Shown one piece after another: positions 54,683 through 64,000 of a DNA stretch of 64,000 nt. A program made the position numbers and the translations under genes. Each line of letters opens with the position of its first letter. Position 1 is the stretch's first letter. The notes beneath the pieces are model-generated. The model was not told where the DNA came from, did not search any database, and was given only the letters and a program-made list of their open reading frames with translations. The DNA comes from Paragonimus westermani (taxonomy: Eukaryota > Platyhelminthes > Trematoda > Plagiorchiida > Troglotrematidae), in contig QNGE01000115.1 of assembly GCA_008508345.1 (NCBI GenBank), forward strand, positions 241,327 through 305,326, given 5' to 3'.

Positions 54683-57600
54683 GTGAGTTTTGCTACCCCT
54701 TATTGCTGACTTGCTTGTTGTCTACGTCGCGTTCATTTTCTGTCGTTTTTGGAATTGTTAGTGAGCAGATTGCATAAAACTAATTCTCTTAAGAAACTGA
54801 TTGTGTAGTTTTTCATTACAAGAACTCAGTCTAGTAGAGACCAAGTTGCAAAAAATCCGGGTTTCGGCCGGAGCGGAATTAACAAGAGAAACAGCGTATA
54901 CTTGAACAACGAGTATTCTACTAGCTAATTTATGAAGTTTCATTGTTAGTTCGGAATTGTTGTGTTTGAGCTCATCCCCATCCCGTTACCCGGCTCATTG
55001 AAATGGAAAATTGATTCTTGAGCCAGAAATGTCACGTAGTATGGCGACTTAACTATCTATGCGAACGGAATTTCACGTGTGCATCGGTAGTCTGGAATAT
55101 TTAGTTAATGTCCATAGCAGTAAGTCACGTGGTTACCCTCAAAACATTTCTCTCTTCTCTACCAACAGTTGATTCTTGAATGACGGCTGCTTTAGTTGAA
55201 AATGAAGTACACTTGGCTCACGCATTCTAAGAGTTACCGGTCGGTTAATGACAAACTTATTCACTCTGACGATTGATCTGTAAACATTACCGGTATGACT
55301 GGATTATTGATGGTAATTTTATGCCCGATACCACTAACACTTCATCCAACAATGGTCAGAAAACGGTCATTAGTCTACGCTTCATACTTTTCTGTTCGAT
55401 TATGACATTGAACTCTTTCGTTATCTGCATTTTGCACAAACCATGCAACTGTTGTGACCAAAGGTCACACCCGACTCCATTCGCACCTTGAATTGCCCCT
55501 CTGAAGTCTGCAGAGTAATTACGTTTTGATCTGTAGACAGTCCATCGCCCGGTCGTTAACCACCTCACCCAAATAGTCTAATTCGAGTGTTCTCGAGCCA
55601 CTCGTGTTATTCGCAAGCTAATGATGAAATTCCTGAAGCTGCTGTCTCCTTGAAAATACCCACCTCCAAACTGATCATACTTAAGTTATGATAATGTTGC
55701 TCTAAAGAAGCCACATATTCGGGTTCGCAAGTCAAAACAACTCTGAATTTTTAGGTTCGTTATTTAAATGCAACCATCTTATCAAAAATTAAAGGGTAAA
55801 ATAGCGGTTGGATATTATACAGCGAAATTACTCGTATATCGTTCGGTAGAACCAAAAAAGACCATACATTTTTACTAGATAGGAAACCTTTATTCAGTTT
55901 TGATTTTCCTTCCATACGTTCAACTGGTTTGATCGATGAACTTAAATTTTGTCACGCGCACTTTTGGACAAAGTGTGAGCAAGGGCATTTGACGTGAGTT
56001 GGTCTACTCGGATCTAAGATGGGAAGTGTTTTCCTCTCGCTAGATTTCTAAATACGTGCGGTCATATATCGCCAAACCGATCCGGCGACCCATGACGAAC
56101 ACCCGTATCCCTTTTAATGATCGGTTTGCGCGTAAGCTCACATCCTTGTCACCATTTTGCCTATCGGAACACCACAACTCGAGGAAGAGTACAAGATTGA
56201 ACACAAACAACTAACACAACTAGTCTGAATGTCTTCAAAATTACCGCTTTTTCGTTCCCTTCCAAGTTTGTCCATCCCAACTGAAGATTACTGCATCGAC
56301 CCTCCTTTGCCTATGGTCCGTTCTGCTCCCTTGCTTTGCCTGTTGCTATATTTTGAAAAAGTGTCAACTTCAGGAAGAAGAATGTCAGCAGTTATCTGCC
56401 ACTGACAATCACTCGCTTTTTGTGATCCCAAAAGTTTCTTTTGGGCGATCGAGTGGATAGAGATGAGCAGTCTACTTGGTCCATATGATCTATTTGATCA
56501 TACGTACAAGTTCGCATCCAGGAACGTGAACATTATCGTCCTAAAATATCCGGTCATTCTGATCATAGAGTATACTATCCAAGTATTTCTGTACTGAGTC
56601 CGTGTGACTTAAGTTATCAAGGAGGCGACAATGAAAGACCTCTGATTCCAACTGGTCAGCCTGACGCTCCCGTATGCAGTGAACCACCCCCATCTTTGTA
56701 TCATATGGACACTCGTGCTTCATGGGATGGGACATTGTGGTTTTCACTCGGTATTTGTCACCAACTATCTTCTGGTGATCCCTAGTGATGTCATACAACC
56801 CAGGCTATCTCAGTGCACTTGTTCTGGATACGCTAAACGATTGATCAATTCAAAATAAGAGTTTGCCAACCAGCCGCGCTCCAATTTTCCAATAGGTTCC
56901 GGCCAGCTTACTGTAATCAGTGGAATTATACTCCGACCAGTTCATTTAGCAGTAGGATTGATGAAACGTATTTGGCAGAAGTCGTATAATCAACCGGCGG
57001 TATGACGCAGGCAATACTAACATCATCATAATCACCAGTAGCTACAACCAAGTGTCCTATTTATTATGAGTGATTAGGTGTTTTGTCAACTTGACCTTCG
57101 TTCTAAGAACCCATCCTTCAACCATTAATGTTCGAACTTCACATACTGTGCAAATGTGTGAAGTTCGCACAATTATTTCCTTTGGTTTGGTCGATGATGG
57201 AATTTTTATGATTGTACCAATGAGCTGGCTGGTCATTTGGGGAGGGGGTATTCCTGTTTTCCCCACTCCGTGTACTGTCACACTAATTCCCCGACCTGCC
57301 TAGTGACGATAGGTGGATGGCACTTAGTCAATAAATTTCATCGTTCGTAAACTGTTTACTTTACTCATGACTGTAACCAACATGGAATGAAGTAAGTTAT
57401 CGTGGTTTGTTTCAGAATAACTTACAAGCCATCTGTAGGCTTGGCAACGTTTCACTCCTGATACAGAAGCTTATTCAGACCAGATTATTCGCTCACAAAT
57501 TTGTTGGTATATAAAGCAAGTTAGACGTTAGCTGGATGGCTGGATGAGACAATCATCCTAACACACCAAGGTTATGATTTCCTATCCACCTTCCCTAAAA

Positions 57601-59754
57601 ACCAATCGATACGCTGACCGATCTGTCTGACAGACTATACGGATTTCATACCCATCCATTCGTTCACTTGTCCCCGATCTGCTGTAATTAGCAATTCGAA
57701 TCTAATATTGAAGCCTATCTGTTGCATACTTGATCCGCCATCTGTCGTCTTCTGCTTCATTTAACTGCCTGCGTATGGCTTGCTCAAAATATCTCTAAAT
57801 TAGTAACTGGCTTATCTTATCTGAAGATGCTTTATCTGGAGTTAAACGTTGTCACTAAAACAATCTACTGATTGTTCACAAGTTATCCTGAAATTTTGGT
57901 TGCTCAATTGATCTGAAACGTATTTTCAATTTATTTTGCGGTCACCTAGGATCGCTTTATGAGATGCACTAAAGCGACATCGAAATACGCCTATTAATTC
58001 AGACTGTATCTCGGCACAAACCTGAGGAGTTTGTCTTTCAAATTTTGAATGCTAGGAAGCGTTTCAAAATTTCCATAGACCGGCTCCGGAGTTGGAAAAT
58101 GTATGAAAACCTGAAGTTACAGTGTCCATGACTGGGAAGCGTGTCACTCAGTTATTGTTAGTGATAGATTGGTAGTTAAAACGGAACTTTCTTTGGTTTC
58201 GTGTGACGATGTTTCGAAGAACTGTGATGCTTCACTTGGTGCCTGTATTGATCAAGAGGCCGTATACAGAAGTCAGCTGCCTCCGACTGCGTGATGTTCG
58301 TAATGCTGCAATTCTCAATTGGATGAACCCTGATAAGAGTTAACAACACGTTCTTTGTATAGTCTTGAGAAAGGTTGAGTTGTACACCTACTGGGAAAAC
58401 AAATGCGATGATCAAGGTGGAGGAGTGGGAAGTTATCCAAAGACAATTAGATTGAAGCGGGCGATAGAAATGGCATCACTGCTCCAACCATGCGTCGTCG
58501 AAGCACCACAAGTCAACTGGTAATGGCGAGCAACCTGTTCCGCATTGGATATTCGCTTTCTTCCTGATTTAAAAATGTTGGTCTGTTTGCTCACGGGTAG
58601 GGTTCAACGAGACACGTGGAGTCTGACGGTGTGCAGGCTTCAGGATTTATCATAACAAAGCACTGTTCAACGCTACCAGCACTTATAATTGACTTCGTTG
58701 AAAAGCTCGTATGCAGAGCCCAACTGTCCTGTTTTCACATTTTATCTGGTGCCTATTTTGCGCCCATTACAAGTTTCTATTACGGCTATGAATACACTAA
58801 TGGTTGCATGCACTGATAGAGATGGCCCTCTCCGTAACACGTTGACTACTCATGAAAATCTCGACTATATATCGACCGCATTCACCAAACTATAGTTAGA
58901 GCAGTTTTAATATACAGTCCGAAAGCTCAACCCAAAATGGTTGGAGATATCCATCGTACGAAGTTCCATCATTGTCGACGTTGGCATTCAGCCAAACAAG
59001 TTACGAGACAGGTTTTCGACAGTGCAGATCAAACAACTTGTTCTGCAAAAAACAGAAACGTGTTAACTTTGCTGACTTTTTAAGGTATTCATACTCCGAC
59101 ATCTACCATGTAGTTTGCAGGATCCCACTTCACCTGTTTAAACTATGAAGTCGGAAATCAATGTGCTAGCAAACAGGAAATGAAAGCAGTTACCAGCAAT
59201 TTGGAAGTGCGGATCACGTTTATCTCCAGAGTTTTGGGGCTTTCTGACTCATTCACTCCCTGCCCGAAGAGGTTTTGGGGGAATGGCGCTGTAATTAGGT
59301 CTGGTCCACAAATATTGTCGCTGTTCGATTGATTTCCCAGTGAGCCGAAGACGATTAACAAAACAGCTCAACAGAAGTTGCACAACCCATCTTATACTCA
59401 ACTGGTTGTATTGTGTGGGCAGCCTAATATTGACTGTCTCGTCTTGACAGAGGGGTTTAGTTTATTGTCTCACTCTTTTATGTTAATACTAGGGTCATTT
59501 TCCCCTGTTTGCATGGCTGTTTGGCAGTAGCATTAACAACCGATCTGTAGCTGTCAATGATAATGATGATTCTATCTCCCATCGTTGTATTCATTGCTTT
59601 GAAGCCATCAAACGTACACACGATTTTATTGATCTACCGAAAACTTATCATGGACATCTAACCTTAATTTAATGACATTTCTGTCGAGGCTAAACAGATT
59701 GAGTTTACGATTCAGCCAGCGGTAGGTCAGTGATAACCACGTCTTACAATCGTT

Positions 59755-59755
<1 letters not shown>
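54683..59755. other. AT-rich non-coding stretch, possibly intron
   Basis: No second exon could be identified with confidence. Short frames only. At 57133-57143 and 57157-57167 an 11-bp perfect stem (CGAACTTCACA) with a 13-base loop makes similar frames on both strands. Confidence 0.35.

Positions 59756-59797
<42 letters not shown>
59756..59797. repeat. (TCAA)n tetranucleotide microsatellite
   Basis: About 10.5 uninterrupted TCAA units. The tract is bracketed by the same ten bases, CGTTATCAAT, starting at 59751 and again immediately after it at 59797-59806. Confidence 0.95.
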
Positions 59798-59798
<1 letters not shown>

Positions 59799-62700
59799 TT
59801 ATCAATTCGTCTCCCACTGTCTGGTTTTTAACAGCCTGAAAGTATTCACCACATGCGTCATTTACTATCAAACGTTCTATGCTGTGAAAGCTGGGAACCT
59901 AATTTCGGAATAATACATTAGGTAATGAAATTCTAGTGAAAATCCTTATCAGTTCAAGTTATTGTATGATTATGAAAGTGTACAGCCTAGGTGCGACGTT
60001 CCACATTATTTAGTAACGAACAGTGATGCAGTATATAGTAGATATATCTAACTTTTACTAGCTTTATGTGAAGAGTAAAATAATCTAATTATATCCACTC
60101 TCTTCTAATCTTATTTATTTTGACATTTCGACTCCAGTTTTCACTAGCCGAGCCATATAAATTCGCAGAGGTGGTCAAGTTATTTTATCAAGAGTCTAAT
60201 ATATTCACTTAACTGTACAACGTATAATCTAATGGGTTTGATTTATAGGTCTACATTCAAACCGAAAATTACGGCAACTCGAACAAACTCGATACACGAT
60301 TGTGTGATCTAACCGTTTGTTTTTTAAACCCTCTCGCAAATGTGAGAATCAAATTTTTATCACTGATTAGAGTAGACACTTTTATTACCCAAAGTTCAAA
60401 CACACATAGAAATGAAATTCACCTCTGGTGCGTTGCAAAATTGTTATCCGATTATTCAGACTAAAGCTATTTATTGGTCAGTTATCCATTCTGGAGCCAT
60501 GCGTCTATCCATTTTATTGTCAAGTCACGTCTACTCACATGCAACAATCTGAAGTCTTAAACTCTGGACCGGTCACCTGGTTTTCAAAGACCTTTGAAAC
60601 AAAGTGGGTACATTAAACAAATAAGCTGATAAGAATACACAATGTTGAATAAATTCAACTTTGTCATTTCACACTGATACCAATCACTATATCTGCAATG
60701 TTTACAACTGTGTACATTCTATATGGCAGCTTTCAATCCAGTGTTTATTATTGCACCTTGATGCTGAAGTCTAGAGAGAAAACACCCGTCCACTCCACTT
60801 TTATGCAGTGAAAATTTTTCACATTTAATAATTTCTTTGAAAGATTAAATCTTTCAGAACCATACCAGAGAAGCTTTTCATAACCCAAATTAGGCCGAGT
60901 CCTTTGTAAACAGAAATAACGTGGTAATCTTGTGGGACGAAACTAGTTAATTCACGTGTTAACCCAAGAGTGGATGAATACAGAACATACATTTATTGGT
61001 AAGTGTTCTTAACACGTTACTGTGTACGGCTAGAATCTCCCATATAACCTACTTATGAACCCAGTGTAGAACGTATTCAACGATGCTTTTCCGATGTACC
61101 AACCTCCACCACACGATTGCCTGACCCATGGGAGCGATACACTTGAAACATGACCTCTTTCAATCCTGAGCGCGCAAAAGTTATGGACGTTTTTGTTTTG
61201 AAATCGCAGAACTCAGAATTTGGAACTGAAGTTCCAATATGTGCTGATGCCTATTCGATCAAATAACATGAAAGTAATCAATGTTTGTCCGATTTATGTG
61301 AGCTTCCTGAAACAATAACTACTTTAATATCATTCCTTAGAATACCCTAGTTTTCTTTACATTTTTATTCCTATCTTAATCTCGGACCCGAATGCACCGA
61401 AGGTTATAATAAGGTTCTACCAGTCAAGAGTTCCTGGGTTCGAACAGTTGTTATGTGACTCTTGTCCAGTACTACGTAGCCTGACAGTATATAAGTTCAC
61501 GTGCAGTATAACAGTTGTATGGCAAAAAATACTCGGTAATGTTACGCCGATTAATTTTTTGCTTCGAACTTTTACTTCGAATGGCATATAGAACTAGTTT
61601 ATTTACCTCAACCAGTGGTTCCTCACTACTGTATGATAACTGTGTAGTCGTCACAGCAAGCTACAAGGATGATTCCTTCGATTGGACTTTTTTTCCAGGG
61701 GACGTACACCACTTTGAGAAATGAGTGATAAAACACTGTGAAGATGATTCCGTCGCGTAGAAAAAACAACACATTTTGATCTCGACACGTACCGATCATG
61801 TAGACAACTCGATAGAACTTCTTTTTCCCAGCAAAAAGCATTCTGAAATTTCATAAGGGCAACATTGAATAGAGTATGGCCGCAGGTGAACCATAGACCA
61901 AGACAAATACTTTATCAGACTTATGACGTCCTCTGAATGCCATGGTAATTTCACCGCATGTTGAACCCATGTCTCAGTATTTGCCTTTACAGTCCTATGC
62001 CCAATCGCGCTGTAACGGAAATGCTGTTCACGCTTTGTAACGCGTGTTGAGTCACGTAGATGAACAACCCGTCTGTCGATGCCCATATACGGGCAATGAA
62101 CTAGGCTGAACCAGTACTATCAAAGCGATTCGGATATGAATATCAGAATGAGCCGGACAAAGACTCGCAAAGACATTGAGACCTAACTGGCGCCTAAGAT
62201 TGCGTGTACAGTCCAGACAATGGACACCCAAAATGACAGCCAACAGAGAGGAGTGGCTGTTTCTGAAACCCAACTACCTTCGATCATTCACCACCCAAGC
62301 TGTCAGTTTCCTGTTTTTGTATTTGAGCCGCAGCAACGTTTGAACAACATAACCGTATTATCCAAACACACAAACATGTGTTCTGCCTCTAACACTGAAG
62401 AGGACGCTGCCGGATCAGTCTGTGGAGAACTGTATATGACGAATAACATGTAGATCCAGTTAATTTCGTTTGTGACACTGAGAGATATTACTGGGAACCG
62501 GAATTCCACGGAAGAAGTCATTAGTTAGAAGGCTTATGCACCACTCTCTGGCCCAAGGACGTTCCTTAAATGTGTGGCGAGCAAGCCGAATGAATGGGTT
62601 TAGTGAATTGGTAACTCCGATCAGTAACGCCATACGTATACCGTTTTATATTCTACCTTATGAGTCACCCTTTCTCTCTGTACAATGGTGACATCTTAAA

Positions 62701-63496
62701 ATCTATGTACACTAGACACTGCGATGATGACAATATCCATGATAGAGTGGCATTATTTATGATTGTGAGTCAAAATCCCTCTTTATGAAGTTGCATGGAG
62801 AGGTGCGCTTGCGGAATGGGCTATTTAATGGTGACTAGAGCACTCCCACTGCCCAAAGGAATGGTAGTTGAATACACCAATGAGCTGCTATCAGATCGAC
62901 TGATCGACTCGTTAGTCGTAATTACAAGATCAGCGGTTTAGGCTAGCATGTAGAAATCTATAAATCGAAGAATCATTGACATCAAAGTTCCGCTGGATGA
63001 TCGATATTGCGAATCACGAGTAGACTTATGAAAGTGCAACTACTCGGGGCACTATAGCCGTGTACTTTCCGTGCTTCGTTTTCACTGCCCTTTTTGTCTA
63101 ACAAAGCAGCCTGATGAGGGTCAGTTTTGAACGGAATCCAGTTGTTCTGTTGCCTTCCTGTTCTGGTGGTTCTGCCGGTATCTGTTCGTAAATACAGAAA
63201 TCGACGCTCTCCTCGAACTCACACATCGAACATGTAACACAAGTAAACGATGTGAATGGTGGTTCACCCAGGTTGACCGCGACGTTCGGCCGTATCGACG
63301 TAGCCAGACCATCACATCCACAAAAATCGATTTCTCACAAACGGTTGTACTCTGTTTCACCTGTGCGCTTTACATTCAACAAAGTCGGTTTACATCTGCG
63401 TTTCGGTGTACATGTAACTTTGGGCTGGTGTGAGGACGGTGTAGACACTTTTTACAAGCCGTTTATAGTTGGTGTGCTCAAAATGGTCGAAACTGA
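59798..63496. other. no recognised gene
   Basis: Short frames on both strands at 61.5-62.5 kb show no family motifs. A GGGTTCGAACAG string at about 61438 resembles a pol III B box but lacks a tRNA fold around it. The segment upstream of 63499 should contain the RT part of the Penelope-like element if it were complete, but no RT motif was readable. Confidence 0.3.
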
Positions 63497-63498
63497 AT

Positions 63499-64000
63499 AA
63501 ACTGGATATCAAGTGCTTCCAAGAAATCCATACGTCATTGGGCAAGCTTCAACAATCACGAACGTACCCATAGAAGTGGCTGGTCAAAACTAAATACACA
63601 GAAATGGCCAGCGCCTTACGACACCAATGAAGTGGTATCCTTTTTCTATCAGTCATCCCCTGAGTCAGCATGTCAACTGTTCGTCAATCTGAAGCACAAT
63701 GTGCATATCGGATTACCATTCAAAGGCGATACTTTAGCCGAAACTATTACACGTAGGCTCACAAGCGCAGTCAACCGAACATTCTACGCCGCTAAATTAC
63801 GAGTCCACTTCACGTCCAATCCGGTTTTGTGCCCACGCCTAAAAGATAAAGTGCCTATTTCTGCAGCCTCGTTTTGTGTATATTCATTTACTTGTTCCTG
63901 TGGGACCAGTTATGTTGGCCGCACGACTAGACGCTTATCGGAACGGATCCGGGAACATCATCCAGCTTGGCTCAACAGTGGTATAACAAAGTCTGTCTGC
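63499..64000 (+). CDS. partial Penelope-like element C-terminus with GIY-YIG endonuclease motif
   Basis: A frame of about 167 codons is open from 63499 to the window edge and continues beyond it. Its last part has the layout of the linker and GIY-YIG nuclease of Penelope-like retroelements: NPVL...LKDKVPISAAS, then YSFTCSCGTSYVGRTTRRL and SERIREHHPAWL. The CxCG cysteine pair, the SYVGRT box (the YIG part), the catalytic-type Arg and the REH end of the motif are visible. The GIY part appears as VYSF. Upstream, HNVHIGLPFKG and the AKLRVHF region fit the segment after the RT thumb. An in-frame TGA lies just before 63500 and no RT motifs were read upstream, so the copy is probably 5' truncated or frameshifted. 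PLEs with this nuclease are common in flatworms. Confidence 0.75.

Noticed and set aside
61430..61450. GGGTTCGAAC string resembling a tRNA or SINE B box
   Set aside because: No matching A box, acceptor stem or cloverleaf could be built around it.

Overview
This is a repeat-rich animal nuclear window with no prokaryote-like gene packing. The repertoire points to a parasitic flatworm, most likely a trematode: a CR1-type LINE whose ORF1 starts with a PHD finger, RTE-type LINE relics, several BEL/Pao relics, Ty3/gypsy and CsRn1-like gag relics, a Mutator-like (ZSWIM/FLYWCH-style) transposase relic, and a Penelope-like C-terminus with a GIY-YIG motif. This is inferred from element families; no host gene here names the species.

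Layout. 1-3.4 kb: nothing recognised. 3.39-5.5 kb (+): decayed BEL/Pao pol (RT, RNase H, integrase). 5.96-6.4 kb: first copy of an unnamed three-copy repeat, followed by a GC-rich 173-bp imperfect dimer (6.59-6.93 kb). 7.65-9.74 kb (-): second decayed BEL/Pao pol. 10.99-13.46 kb (+): third BEL/Pao relic (gag, protease-RT linker, RT). 14.4-15.03 kb (+): 3' RT fragment of a CR1-like LINE. 15.6-17.33 kb (-): broken Mutator-like transposase. 19.14-19.44 kb (+): probable RTE RT scrap. 20.96-21.42 and 26.22-26.69 kb (-): the other two copies of the unnamed repeat. 27.4-30.6 kb (+): decayed Ty3/gypsy gag-pro-pol.

33.55-37.83 kb (-) holds the one structurally intact mobile element, a CR1-like non-LTR retrotransposon with complete ORF1 and ORF2. 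At 38.45-39.1 kb lies a fold-back element with arms of about 120 bp and nested perfect palindromes. 39.28-48.07 kb is the most unusual locus: two direct copies of a 4,061-bp non-coding sequence, almost identical, flank 665 bp that carry a CsRn1-like gag on the minus strand. It is either an LTR-type element with giant terminal repeats and a gag-only interior, or a very recent or artefactual duplication. An RTE relic (48.2-49.3 kb, -) follows immediately.

49.3-63.5 kb is more AT-rich and nearly free of recognisable transposon coding sequence. It contains the only plausible host coding exon, a Q/P/E-rich exon at 53954-54682 with good splice signals, so much of this part may be intron or flank of that gene. 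The window ends inside a Penelope-like element (63.5-64 kb, +).

Homology calls come from reading translations by eye against remembered family motifs. Coordinates of decayed elements are approximate.
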